This document shows, in pieces, positions 45,360-55,650 of a stretch of 64,000 nucleotides of DNA. The number at the start of each line of letters is the position of its first letter. Position 1 is the first letter of the stretch. The notes under the pieces were generated by a model. It worked only from the letters and a program-made list of their open reading frames with translations, did not search any database and was not told where the DNA came from. Position numbers and translations under genes: made by a program. The DNA comes from Certhia americana (Eukaryota; Chordata; Aves; Passeriformes; Certhiidae): the NCBI GenBank assembly GCA_018697195.1, contig JAGMWU010000144.1, positions 35,996 to 99,995 on the forward strand. Reading direction: 5' to 3'.

Positions 45360-46211
45360 GTGGTGGTTGTAGTGCGGTTTTTAGCAGGGCACGATGGTGG
45401 TGATACCAGCGCTGGAGCGGCAGCTCCCCCAGCAGCAGCATCGGCCGAGCCACGTGGTAACACACACGGTGTGTGTGGGGGGTGCCAGTCGAGCATCTCC
45501 GGCTACTATGCTCCAACTGCGGTTTGGGTCTTTTTTCTGCTTTTTCTCGGTAGTAAAAAGAGTAGACTCAAGCTGCATAGGAAAGCCCTAACACCGGCCA
45601 TAGGTTCTCATATTTCCACGCAGCAAAGGTTAAATTATTCCCAAATTAAAAATATCTTAAAGGCTGGAAACATCACTTTCTCAAAAAATAAGCTGAAAAA
45701 ATTCCTAAAATGGGTATTATTGCATTTTCCTGATTTGAATATTGATTCCTTCTCTGAATGGGACCAAATTGGACAAGCATTAACTATGCAAGTTGAACAG
45801 GGAAAGAACACGGTTTGTAAATACATCCCACTGTTCCTTTTAATTCAAAAAGAAATTCTACAAAAACACAACGAGAAAAAATTAGAAAAAGCTTTAGTTC
45901 CCTTCCCTTGCCCCCCCACCTCTGCTCCCCGGTCAGAGGAACTGTCTGAAGCACAGTTAGCGAGGGTTCAAGGTGCTTGCCTCTCGGAATTCAGACACTC
46001 GTCCGACCGAAATAACTCTGTCTGCTTTGCGCAGGCAGATGGGAGTTCCTTTCCATACCCTTCCCTTCCTGCAGAGAATCCCGAAAAGCATGGCTTATCC
46101 TCCCTGCTGGGAGGGGGAGCAGGGTGGAATCCCCACAGAGCACCAAACATGTGCCATGCCGTCATGACGCCGACCACGTGCTCTCCCCTCTCCCTCCCAT
46201 CATTCCCATAA
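45360..46211 (+). pseudogene. gag: matrix region
   Basis: The open frame begins in the leader, and matrix-like sequence starts near 45550 (GSKKSRLKLHRK). No ATG directly precedes that point in frame. The segment LKKFLKWVLLHFPDLNIDSF resembles betaretroviral matrix. The frame runs on into proline-rich sequence and ends at 46211. It is one of three registers over which gag is now spread. Confidence 0.75.
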
Positions 46212-46662
46212 CCCTTTCCTCTCACAGGTTCCCGCCCTCAAGCCCCTCTCCTCCCATAATCCATTCCGTTTCCAGGACAAGCCTTCTCTCTCTGGGTGCC
46301 CACCCTGCATGACATCACCCTGCGACTCCTCCCCACTGAATGCTTCCAATGGGGCGGGGGGTAGAGCCGGGGCCAGGAACAGGGGGGGAGCCAGGGCCGG
46401 GAACAGGGCAGGAGCCGGAGGAGGGGACAGGGCTGGGGGCTGGGCTGGGGGTGAGGGGTGCAGCCACTCCTGGCTCCCAGGGTCTTGGGGGTGGGCCCAG
46501 GAGTGAGTGGGGAAGTGAGATCCCCCCACCGCACTCCAACGGCGGGTGTGGTTGTGCTGCGGTGCTCAGCCTGCATGGCCCTGGGGGACAGGAGGGTGGA
46601 TCCCCTCAGCCTGTGTCCACTGAAGAGCCACACTGCCTGGCATGGCCCAGTGCCCCTGAGGG
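46212..46662 (+). pseudogene. gag: GC-rich linker with short tandem repeats
   Basis: A very GC-rich stretch between matrix and capsid. A unit of about 21 bp (GAGCC-GGGCC-GGAACAGGG) repeats roughly 2.5 times at about 46365-46425. Both strands are open over long distances because of composition, and no single frame can be assigned. By position it is the proline-rich linker of gag. Confidence 0.55.
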
Positions 46663-47043
46663 ATGGGGGAGTACTACCCCTCCCCAGCTCCCAAGTGGGA
46701 CAAGCCTCTGCCAGCCCAAACTGGTACAATTCCTGGGAATGGGGAACCTGGGAACTGGGATTCAGGTTTTTTCCCTACTGTGGCCCCTGTGAGTTTTACA
46801 GGAACAAGGCCACAAAACAGATGCTATAAACCCTTCACATATCAAGACAAAAGGGAAATTTGTAAAGTTCAAAGAGAATTTGGCCATAACAGTGAAATAT
46901 TTAAAAGTATGATTAGAACTACATTAACTTACAATGATTTGGTTCCCACAGATATTAAAGAACTTTTCAGATGTTTGCTTACACCCTCTGAATTTGATTT
47001 ATGGGAGAACACATGGAAATGGTTTCTAAAAACGCCTACTTGA
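46663..47043 (+). pseudogene. gag: capsid N-terminal part
   Basis: Contains the capsid start region (FFPTVAPVSF) and helices running through YKPFTYQDKREICK to LLTPSEFDLWENTWKWF. Ends in TGA at 47041-47043, after which capsid sequence continues in the next register. Confidence 0.85.
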
Positions 47044-47047
47044 AGAA

Positions 47048-47386
47048 TTGTTACAAACCAATCACCTAGATGTAGATTTGTTAAACAATGCTATTACCTT
47101 TGACCATTTATGCGGTGAAGGAGTATGGGATAAACCTGATGACCAAAAAAGGGCTTTGCCACAAGCCGTGCTAGATAAAATTACTGCAGCTGCAGAAAAA
47201 GCTTTTAACCAACTACCAACAGCTGAAACTAAGGGAAGTTACATAAATGTCAAACAAATGCCTTCAGAAGGGTTTTTGCAGTTCTTAGACGGCTTAAGAG
47301 AACAGGTCTCCCGCCAGGTAGAAGACTCTGTTGTACAAGCAGAATTAACCAAAGAGATAGCTCAGAGAAATGTTGTCGCAAGGTGA
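47048..47386 (+). pseudogene. gag: capsid C-terminal part
   Basis: Contains the major homology region (VKQMPSEGFLQFLDGLREQV). A frame change of one base separates it from the N-terminal part, and it ends near 47386, where the next frame takes over. Confidence 0.85.
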
Positions 47387-47694
47387 TTCTAGGCATGCCG
47401 GTCGACCCCACTCTGACCCTTGCACAGATGATAGAAGCCTGTGCGAGGAAAGCAGAATTGTTTTCACAGGAGAAAAAGCCTGCTTGGACCAACCAAAGAA
47501 CTGCTGCTACTGTTATATCTGAAACAAGGAGGGAAGAGATGACATCTGATCAGCTACAGCGTGTCATTTGTTTCCAGTGCAAAAAGCCAGGACATTTTGC
47601 TAAAAACTGTCTGTCAAGGCAACACCAAAACCCCAATACCAGCTTGCCAAAAAACTCAAGTTACAGCACTTCCCCACCTCGCGCCATGACATAA
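47383..47694 (+). pseudogene. gag: capsid end and nucleocapsid, one zinc knuckle
   Basis: Carries one CCHC knuckle (CFQCKKPGHFAKNC); the other provirus has two. Ends in TAA at 47692-47694. The slippery heptamer A AAA AAC at 47649-47655 is in the correct register for -1 frameshifting into pro. Confidence 0.88.
47649..47655 (+). promoter_or_regulatory. gag-pro -1 frameshift site (A AAA AAC)
   Basis: The first A is the third base of a gag codon, so the heptamer is phased as X XXY YYZ. The -1 register is open from here to 48494 without a stop. The same heptamer is used at gag-pro in MMTV (from memory). Confidence 0.75.
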
Positions 47695-48494
47695 ATGAAG
47701 GGGGAACCAGTCTCTGTCCTTTAACAAAAAAGGGGAATTTTGGGAGTGGGTCTGCAGGAGAACATAACAGTTGTAATGGGGAAAGTCTTTATTTTAAAGC
47801 TTGGAAACCTTTTGGTCGGTTTAGATTAATAACCTCTAAAGCATTTAATTTCAGATCTAAGCACTGGATAGTCATTGCGGTAGACTTGCCTGAAAATACA
47901 CCTGATCTGACAGCATGGCTCAAGGACCTGGACGGTAATTACTTTGTTATTGGGGATACATCACACACACCATGGGAAATTGAAGTGGCTCCTATGACTA
48001 TAAAAGGAGACATTACAGAGCTCATACTTCTAGCCTGCTGTCTTCACGCACAGTTTTTTCTCCCCAAAGGACAGATAATAGCCCAGGCAATCCCGGTTCC
48101 AATGGGGATCCCAACAAGCGCTAAAATCCCTGATGTTTACTGGGCAGAAGTAATTGGGGAAGACAAACCTATTATGGGTTGTAACCTAACCTGTGGATCA
48201 GAAAGCCAGCATGTGACAGGGCTGCTGGACCCAGGAGCAGATGTAACCATCATACCGGAAAAGTTCTGGCCATCGAACTGGGAGTTACAACCTGTAGCAG
48301 GAAAAATCCAGGGTATAGAGGGAATGTACTCAGCAAAAATTTCTAAAAACATAGTGCAAATCGAAGGTCCGGAAAGTCAGATTGCTAACGTCCGTCCTTT
48401 TGTCTCTGATTACAAGTGCCCCCTATGGGGAAGAGACACCATGTGCCAATGGGGTGTAAAATTACTGATCCCCAAGACCCCCCGGGATTTTTAG
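47655..48494 (+). pseudogene. pro: dUTPase-like segment and aspartic protease
   Basis: A 280-codon frame, open from the slippery site to TAG at 48492-48494. The first part resembles a degenerate dUTPase (HTPWEIEVAPMTI, FFLPKGQIIAQAIPVP); the second is a retroviral protease. Its active site reads LLDPGADVTII where D-T/S-G is required, so the enzyme is predicted inactive. The flap and C-terminal region ([12 protein letters not shown]) are present. Confidence 0.82.
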
Positions 48495-48718
48495 AGGGGG
48501 CCACTGCAATGCGCTTGACCCACAAGTTAAAATGGCTCAGCCATAAACCTCTCTGGATACCGCAGTGGCCCCTCAGTAGAGAGAAGCTGAAGGCGCTGAA
48601 TGAACTAGTTGAAGAACAATTAATAAAGGGTCATATTGAAGAAACTACCAGCCCTTGGAATTCCCCGGGTTTTGTGATAAAAAAAGCCAGGGAAAGACAA
48701 GTGGAGATTTCTTCATGA
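48416..48718 (+). pseudogene. pol: RT amino-terminal part
   Basis: RT fingers sequence is readable from about 48490 ([31 protein letters not shown]). Stops at 48718; the following RT sequence is in another register. Confidence 0.85.
48485..48491 (+). promoter_or_regulatory. Candidate pro-pol -1 frameshift site (G GAT TTT)
   Basis: Just before the pro stop, phased correctly, and close to the MMTV pro-pol site G GAU UUA as I recall it. RT sequence continues in the -1 register. Confidence 0.55.
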
Positions 48719-48749
48719 CCTTAGAGAAATAAACAATGTCCTTGAGGAC

Positions 48750-48965
48750 ATGGGCTCACTCCAACCTGGTATGCCCTCACCAACCATGCTTCCACAAAAT
48801 TGGCAACTAGCAGTCCTGGACATCAAAGATTGTTTCTTCCACATCCCCCTACACCCTCAGGATGCCCCAAGATTTGCTTTCTCAGTCCCCTCTATAAACA
48901 GGGAAGCTCCTATGAGGCGTTATCATTGGAGAGTTTTACCCCAAGGCCTTAAATGCAGCCCTTAG
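48750..48965 (+). pseudogene. pol: RT palm, first part
   Basis: Contains AVLDIKDCFFHIPLHP with the first catalytic Asp and WRVLPQGLKCSP. Interrupted by TAG at 48963-48965. Confidence 0.88.
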
Positions 48966-49040
48966 ATATGCCAGCATTATGTAGCTTCACTGCTGTCTCC
49001 AGTGCATGTGCAATGCAACGATGCCATCATCCTTCATTAA

Positions 49041-49424
49041 ATGGATGATATCCTGGTGTGTGGACCCAATAACACTGTATTAGAAAGTACACTTGACCTA
49101 GTGGTTAAAATTTTAACCTCTGCTGGATTTCAATTACAGGAGGACAAAGTTCAGAGAATGCAACCTTGGAAATACCTGGGCCTGGAAATCACAGCACGGA
49201 CAATTGCTCAGCAAAAATTACAAATTAATTCTAATCCTAAAACCCTAGCGGATCTTCATGCACTGTGTGTTTCGTTGAATTGGGTCAGACCCTGGTTAGG
49301 TGTCACTAACCAAGAACTGAGTCTCCTCCTCAATTTGTTAAAAGGGGGAGAGAGAGTTAACCTCTCCCAGGGAACTGACCCCAGAGGCAAAGGCTGCATT
49401 CAAAAAGGTAGGAAAAAGCCTTAG
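49041..49424 (+). pseudogene. pol: RT palm from MDD to thumb
   Basis: Begins MDDILVCGP. The codon before it, the Tyr position of YMDD, is TAA (49038-49040). The thumb follows (QPWKYLGLEI). The frame is lost near 49424. Confidence 0.88.
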
Positions 49425-49609
49425 CCGAGAGACAAGCTAACCGCTATAATCCGGAGTTACCTTTCAGGTTTATTATTCTGGGAAAGCTACCACACCTGCA
49501 TGGGTTAATATTTCAGTGGGTCGAGGGGCAGAAGAACTCTCTCTCAATCCTAGAGTGGGCCTTCCTCTCCCATCAACGATCCAAGACCATCACTAAGCCA
49601 CAAGAGCTG

Positions 49610-50017
49610 ATGGCTCAGCTAATTTGGAAAGCTAGAATGAGACTGAGTGAGCTATCAGGGTATGATTTTGCATGCATACACCTTCCACTGAAACTTTCCA
49701 AGGAAGGAAAAGGCTCTCCTGAGAAATTAACAAAGGGGATGTTAGAACATCTTCTCCAGAGTAATGCTGACCTCCAGTTTTCTCTGGACAGCTTCAGGGG
49801 ACAGATCTCGGTCCACTGCCCTTCACATAAGCTTTTCCACGTGGAGTTCCACCTCATTCCTCAGGAGAAAAGGAGCCAAAGGACCCTCAAGGCTCTCACA
49901 GTGTTCACAGATGCATCAGGGACATCTCACAAGTCGGTGATGACTTGGAGAAACCCACAGACCCAGCTTTGGGAAGCTGGCATTCAGTTTGTGGAGGGGT
50001 CCCCCACAAATAGCTGA
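49610..50017 (+). pseudogene. pol: RT connection and RNase H start
   Basis: Ends with the RNase H first motif (TVFTDASGTSHKSVMTW). The continuation lies in an overlapping register from 49989. Confidence 0.85.
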
Positions 50018-50516
50018 ACTGGATGCTGTGGTGAGAGCTTTTGAGAAATTCTCAGAGCCAATTAACCTGGTGACTGACTTAACTTATGTGGCAGGGATAG
50101 TGTCCCGAGCTGAACAGGCAGTTCTCAAAGAGATTGAGAATGAACATCTCTTTCAGCTGATTTCAAAGCTGTTATGTTTGGTGTCACACAGGGAGCACCC
50201 ATTTTACGTTATGCATGTAAGATCACACACTCATTTGACAGGTGAAATCACAGAGGGCAACAGACAGGCAGACCTTCTTGCTGCCCCTGCTGAAAAAGCA
50301 TCTCTTCCAGACATTTTCCAACAAGCAAAAATGAGTCATCAAAAATACCATCAAAATGTGCCAGGGCTAGTTCGCCAATTCCACCTTACACGGAGCCAGG
50401 CTAAAGCTATTGTAGCTACCTGTCCCAATTGCCAGCTCCAGGCCGTGCCATCGCTTGTGTTGGGGGTTGGGTTGATTTCTTATAGAATTTTTTCCCAGAA
50501 GTTGCTAAGAAGCTAA
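49989..50516 (+). pseudogene. pol: RNase H end and integrase zinc domain, cut by a solo LTR
   Basis: RNase H residues lie in AELDAVVRAF and LVTDLTYVAG. The integrase zinc-binding region follows (HQKYHQNVPGLVRQFHL then CPNC). At 50458 the frame runs into the inserted solo LTR, so the last codons are LTR-derived. Confidence 0.88.
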
Positions 50517-51169
50517 TGGCTGGGTGCTTTTCGGTACTTATGGGTGCTCGGGAACAAACAAAGGAAGCAGCTACCCAGAGACATTGATTCCACTTCGCTC
50601 GGGGCAGTTTTCTGCTCTGGGGGGACGGCCAGGGCTGCTCATCTAGGGGAGGCAGAGAGCTCTCACCATTTTTCCCTTCACCTGGGACTCCGTGGGAACA
50701 CTGTCTCTTCGTGTGTCCCCCGGGATTTTGGGAACCCGTTTCCTCCCTGCCCTGCACCCACGGTTTCTTCAGTTCTGCTCGAGGTCTCCCCACGCTGTGT
50801 TTCTGCAGCCCCTGCCAGCCGGGACACTTTTCCAACAGCTCCAGCCACTGTGAACCCTCGGAATCATCTCACCCTCCCAGAGCTGCTGCTAGCCCTATTA
50901 GCTTGTGACGGTACTGAGGGGGGTGGGGGGTTACCAGAGGAAAAACTGTGACTGATTTGTTGTTTTGATTTTTTTTCTCCTCTAGTTCTGTTTGTTGTCA
51001 ATATTGTAATTATTGTTAATTTACCTTGTTAGACTAACTAGTAAAGAACTGTTATTCCTACCCTCCTTATCGTTGCCTAAGACCTCTCCTTCAATTTTGG
51101 AATTATAACAAACCCCAAGGGAAGTTTCCCTTTTTTTTTTTTTGGTCCCTGTCTTTCCAAACCAAGACA
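50458..51169 (+). mobile_element. Solo LTR inside the provirus integrase
   Basis: 712 bp, TGTTGGGGG...AAGACA, with exact 5 bp duplication GCTTG (50453-50457 and 51170-51174). Orientation is plus from its R-U5 similarity to the minus-strand LTR at 21473-22132. Its poly(A) signal is the variant AGTAAA (51040-51045). It is the innermost, youngest layer of the stack. Confidence 0.92.
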
Positions 51170-51214
51170 GCTTGGTATCGGAGTTAACTCCCGAGGCCTT
51201 CAGAGCTGCGAGAT

Positions 51215-51646
51215 ATGGCAAACAGATATAACCCATGTTCCCATTTTGGACGCCTGAAGTATGTACATGTAAGTATTGACACATACTCTGGCGCACTGTA
51301 TGCCTCTGCCCACGTAGGAGAAAAGGCGGCACATGTAAAACAGCACCTAGTGCAGGCCTTTGCAGTGCTTGGGATCCCTAAGGAAATTAAAACTGACAAT
51401 GGCCCAGCGTATACTTCCAATGAGTTCCTTGAGTTTGTCCAGCAGTGGGGAATAGGACACAATACAGGCATCCCTTATTCCCCCACAGGTCAAGAGGTCA
51501 TTGAACGAGCCCACCAAACCCTCAAACAAATCCTAGAGAAACAAAGCAGCTTAACTGCATGGATGTCCCCCCAGCAAAAACTTTGCAAAGCTATGTTTAC
51601 TATCAATTTTCTGAATTGTTCTTTTGAAAACATGAACCCCCGGTAA
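51215..51646 (+). pseudogene. pol: integrase catalytic core
   Basis: Contains VSIDTYSGALYAS, KTDNGPAYTS (second Asp) and QEVIERAHQTL (Glu) with D-35-E type spacing. The first Asp (in QTDITH) is in another register just upstream, so a one-base shift lies near 51240. Ends at 51646. Confidence 0.88.
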
Positions 51647-51689
51647 CACGTCACTTTAACAGTGGTGAGCAGTTCAAAACAGCAAAATG

Positions 51690-51927
51690 CCTACCGGTTC
51701 TCATTAAAGACACAGAAACCTGGGAAATCAAAGGACCCTATGAGTTGGTCTCCTGGGGCTGTGGGTACGCCTGCGTCTCCACCCCCTCAGGCCCACGGTG
51801 GATACCCCAGAAGTGGGTAAAACCTTTTGTTCCCAAAAGTCCCACTCCAGCTGAAGAAGAGGAGAACCAAGTAAAACTTGCCTCGAAGAGACGACGGTGC
51901 AGAGAGGAAGAGAAGACATCCCCCTAA
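51690..51927 (+). pseudogene. pol: integrase C-terminal SH3-like domain
   Basis: Sequence around GPYELVSWGCGYACVSTPSG and WIPQKWVKPFVP matches the integrase C-terminal fold of beta-type elements. A basic tail overlaps the start of env. Confidence 0.75.
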
Positions 51928-52297
51928 TCTCGAGCTTCTTCCCAGCAGACTCAGGAACTTTATCATGTTCTTTAGACTGTTTGTTTTTACTTTTAGAAAG
52001 ATATACCTCTCACTCAGTATCACGAGAAACCCTATCCAAGTCGTTATCCTGGTCACCCTGAATGCCTTGACATCTGCGTGGATCATCCCACAGCTACACC
52101 GGAACATTTGGGTGACCCTGGCACAAACACTCCAGCAAGAAAACATATGTCTATCTACTGCAGCAGTGAAAAATCCTATGTCCACCTGCCTGGTAGGAAT
52201 CCCATTGCAGCATGATGAATTTCCACATGGCTTTGGTACACTGACTCTTGAACCAGGTAATAAGTCACACAACACTCAAATAGAAGCAGAGTTTTAA
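51878..52297 (+). pseudogene. env: signal region and surface subunit start
   Basis: Overlaps the end of pol in another frame, the usual arrangement. A hydrophobic segment (IQVVILVTLNALTSAW) looks like the signal peptide, followed by SU sequence (NIWVTLAQTLQQENICLS). Ends in a stop at 52297. Confidence 0.75.
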
Positions 52298-52315
52298 AAC
52301 CTCGTTGAGGAGTGG

Positions 52316-52753
52316 TTGTCACATTTACCTAAGGCAGCCCAGGAACCCCAGGAGTTAGAACTACTCGGTTCCTCTCCAGCATTATACTGCATACACTTTA
52401 GAGTCAGTCCTCCAATCAATAAAAAAACTTTTCACAACATAGTACAATATCGAGGAGAATTCACAGCAAAAAGGTGGTGCAGTGTCCTAAGCCATATCAA
52501 GGCACAATCCCCATCCCACACACATCCCAAAAGCCTCCCTAAAGGACTGTTCCTCATTTGTGGGGACCGAGCATGGGCAAAGATTCCATCCTGTCTCCTC
52601 GGAGGGCCGTGTACCATAGGGCGTCTATTGCTGCTAACACCCAATCAAACATTAATTGGCGAATGGACCCATAAAAATAATTCGACTAAGAAATTTCAGA
52701 AGAGAAGTGTTGAAAATTTAGACGCAGATTGTCGCTCCGAAATTTTTCATTAG
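52316..52753 (+). pseudogene. env: surface subunit, C-terminal part
   Basis: Continues SU in a second frame, with a Cys-containing region (CGDRAWAKIPSCLLGGPCTIG) and a basic stretch near the expected SU/TM junction. Ends in TAG at 52751-52753. Confidence 0.7.
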
Positions 52754-53320
52754 TCCAAATCAAAAAGAATTGCTGCCTCTATATTCCTTCCTTGGGTGGC
52801 TGCAGCCAAAGCCCTAGGAGAATTAGGACATCTCGAATATTGGGTAGTTAAGCAATCAAATTTAACATCAAACGCCATAAGTTCCCTCCTAGAAGATGAG
52901 GAAATAACCAGGCAGGCCATGCTCCAAAATCCTGCTGCAATAGACTTTCTCCTTTTATTTCACGGGCACAAGTGTCAAGAATTTGAGGGCTTCTGCTGCA
53001 TGAACCTGACATCAAAAGCTCCTAATGTCCACGCTGCACTCCGAGAAATGACAAGCAAGATTGGACAAGTCAAGCAAGAAACCAAAGATTGGTTCAGTGG
53101 ACTGTTTAAAAACTGGGGACTCTCAGGGTGGTGGGTTTCAGTAGTGAAAACTATTCTGTCACTTCTAGTTGTTATCCTGCTAATAGCGTTGATGTTCGGG
53201 GGTTTGAGTAAGATACTGTACAAAGGCATTAATAAGCTAATCTCAACTACCTCAGATGTCAACCATATAGAGTTGGTAGACCAGAAGAACCCTTACCGGC
53301 CCGCAAATGGAAATTGGTAG
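52754..53320 (+). pseudogene. env: transmembrane subunit with C-X6-CC
   Basis: Contains a heptad region, then LQNPAAIDFLLL followed by CQEFEGFCC, the C-X6-CC motif of gamma-type Env that binds SU covalently. A membrane anchor (about 53145-53215, ILSLLVVILLIALMFG) and a cytoplasmic tail follow. Betaretrovirus-like pol with this kind of TM resembles the arrangement in type D viruses. Confidence 0.88.
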
Positions 53321-53378
53321 ACCACTTCAGGTCAATAATTCATATGAGCTCATTATCTTTCACTAATTTTATATAACA

Positions 53379-53391
53379 AAATAGGGGGAGA
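53379..53391 (+). promoter_or_regulatory. Polypurine tract
   Basis: AAAATAGGGGGAGA-type run directly before the 3' LTR start at 53392; one T interrupts the purines. Confidence 0.85.
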
Positions 53392-53725
53392 TGTGGTAGT
53401 GCATGTATATCCCTCCCCCCAAGTGTTTCTATGTACCCCTCCCCCAAGTGTGACATGTTTATCCCCTCCCCTCCCTGTCCCTGAAATGTTATCTCATTAG
53501 CTGATGCTGCATGCCTCCCCGCCCCTTTCCTGAAAGTTGAAGAACCTGGGAGAAGCTCCCCTCTGCCTCTTTTTCCTCCTGGACTCCAGCCAAGAATAAA
53601 CTCCAGCTCCATCCCGGAGGAAAAGCAGCCCTTGGTCTTTTATCTCAGTCATGAAGAGCTCCCCTGCCCTCCCCACGACACAGCTAGGTAGGGAAATTCG
53701 GGAGGGACAAGGGGGGTTTACTTCA
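53392..53725 (+). repeat. Provirus 3' LTR
   Basis: 334 bp copy of 44802-45135 with about 16 differences and no net length change. AATAAA at 53595-53600. Confidence 0.95.
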
Positions 53726-54625
53726 TGCCTTGTCCCGGCTGTGGCCTGTGTTAACTTTTTTCCTAACCATATGAAACTTCCAAAGCATGAATCTTGCCCA
53801 GTGAGAGAAAGAAGAGACCGGATGAAATGTAAAAAGACACAGCATGAGACCTAAGGTCAGAGAAAGTGAGAGAAGAATCCTAAATGGAGAGGAAGATTGA
53901 AGGAGTGGCCTGGTTAGGTTGGACTTCTCTTGTAAGGCCATAGAGAATGGACTTAATACCCTGTAACGTATGGAATGTTTTTAGGGGGATGCAAAGTTCT
54001 AGTCATAGATGTGAATTGATGTAATTGTAATTTACTGGAGAATCTGAAGAGAGGAAGACTGAGAGAGATGATGCCCTCTGCCCATTGAGAGAAGATGACC
54101 TCTGTTTCTTGAGATGAAGATGAGATAGATGAAGAGAACTCTTGCTTTATACTAGAAGAAACATCCTTAAACTGTACCCTTATAAGCTGATATGGCCCAT
54201 GAGCAGCTGTAAAGGCTGTCTCATGGGAAGGGACTTCACAATGGCAAATTTTCTTCCCCCTGGGCAGGCCATTCATGAAGTGTGAGAGCAAGAGAACTGG
54301 TATCTTGTAGAAAATTGCTATGGTATTCAAGAGAGACTCCTTTCTCCTTGATGAATTGAGAAATGATTATTTTAAGGGTGATAACTGACTAAGAATACGA
54401 AGTTTTGTCTTTTTATATTGAAGTAAGAAAGTGAATAGTTGGTGGGAGAAGTAGAACTGCTTTGAAAGTTTCATTCTGATTCTTGTTCTTCATTTTGATT
54501 CTTGGGGGTTTTGGGGTTTTTTTCCTTCCTTTTAGTGTTAGTTAATAAAGTTTTAATTCTTTTAAGCTTAAGCCTGCTTTGATATTGATTGAAAAATTTC
54601 AATTTGGCAAACCAAAACCATGACA

Positions 54626-54864
54626 ATTGTATATATTTATGTAGTATCAATCTTTTTATATCCAGCAGCATTTAAAGCAAGGCAATCAGTAATCTAGAAC
54701 TTTCTTAACCAGCCCAGTCTCAAAAGGAGTAGTGTGCATAATAGGATTGTCCTTAGAAAGGATTTTTCAGTATGTGCTACTTTAGAGACAGGTGACAAGA
54801 TCAGCATACAGAATATAGGAAGGTAATATTTAAGAGCAGCCCTTTGTTGTTGGTAGAACTCATT
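54626..54864. other. Intergenic spacer between repeats
   Basis: About 240 bp of AT-rich sequence with no recognised feature. Confidence 0.6.
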
Positions 54865-55650
54865 AAATGAGAGAGCTGGGCAATCACCAGCCGTATGAAG
54901 TTTAACAAAGAAAAGTGCCAGATTCTGCACCTGGGATGGGGCAACCCTACATGTGCAGACAAACAGGAGAACAAGAGGCTGGGAGAGCAGCACTACAGAA
55001 AGGGACCTGGGGGGTTCTGGTCAATGGCAAGCTGAATGTGACTCAGCGGTGCCCTGGCAGCCAGGAGGACCAACCATGTCCTGGGGTGCATCAGGCACAG
55101 CATTGCCAGCCGGGCAAGGGAGGTGATTGTCCCACTCTGCTCTGCACTGGTGCAGCCTCACCTCTAGTGCTGTGTGCAGTTTTGGACACCACAATATAAG
55201 AAAGATATAAAGCTATTAGAGAGCATCCAAAGGATGGCAACAAAGATGGTAAAGGGTCTAGAGGGGAGCCTTATGAGGAGCGGCTGAGGTCACTTTGTTC
55301 AGCCTGGAGGAGACTGAGGGGAGACCTCATTGCAGTCTTCAACATCCTCATGAGGGGAAGAGGAGAGGCAGGCACTGATCTCTTCTCTCTAGTGACCAGT
55401 GACAGGACCCAAGGGAATGGCCTGAAATTGTGTCAGGGGAGGTTTAGGTTGGATATTTGGAAAAGATTCTTCATCCAGAGGGTGGTTGGGCTCCCCAGGG
55501 AAGTGATCACAGCACCAAGCCTGCCAGAGTTCAAGAAGCATTTAGACAATGCTCTCAGGCATATGGTATGATTCTTGGGGTGTCCTGTGCAGGACCAGGA
55601 GTTGGCCTTGATCCTGATGGGTCCCTTCCAACTCAGGATATTCTTTGATT
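54865..55650 (+). mobile_element. CR1 LINE fragment, twin of the 26-33 kb copy
   Basis: 5' truncated at about 54865, 3' end near 55650 (TTCTTTGATTTTATATG, a decayed terminal repeat). Where compared by eye it is almost identical, in inverted orientation, to 26088-26631 plus 32978-33220, and it reads uninterrupted through the site where the provirus inserted in the other copy. Confidence 0.92.

Larger units (their letters stand above)
44802..53725 (+). mobile_element. Betaretrovirus-like provirus (ERVK type) with gamma-type env
   Basis: An 8.9 kb full-length but decayed provirus with an exact 6 bp duplication TGCCTT (44796-44801 and 53726-53731). LTRs are 334 bp each and differ at about 16 sites (4.8 percent), so it is older than the 26632-32977 provirus. 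Order: 5' LTR, tRNA-Lys-like PBS, gag, pro, pol, env, polypurine tract, 3' LTR. Gag, pro and pol occupy three successive -1 registers with recognisable slippery heptamers. The transmembrane Env subunit has the C-X6-CC motif. A 712 bp solo LTR interrupts integrase. Confidence 0.95.
44282..54625 (+). mobile_element. LTR element of about 1.4 kb, split by a nested provirus
   Basis: Outer ends are TGTC (44282) and GACA (54622-54625), an LTR-type inverted terminal repeat. Flanking bases ATTAT (44277-44281) and ATTGT (54626-54630) are a 5 bp duplication with one mismatch. The element's own sequence is 44282-44801 plus 53732-54625; the provirus occupies the middle. An AATAAA lies at 54544-54549, 76 bp from the right end, consistent with a plus-strand LTR. 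The left half contains a GC-rich tract with a G run (about 44520-44540). No internal coding region was seen, so a long solo LTR is the simplest reading. Confidence 0.65.

Noticed and set aside
46200..46729. Long minus-strand Pro-rich frames
   Set aside because: They are shadows of the GC-rich gag linker on the plus strand.
50544..50951. 135-codon frame in the middle of the older provirus
   Set aside because: It lies wholly within the inserted solo LTR and has no retroviral protein motif.
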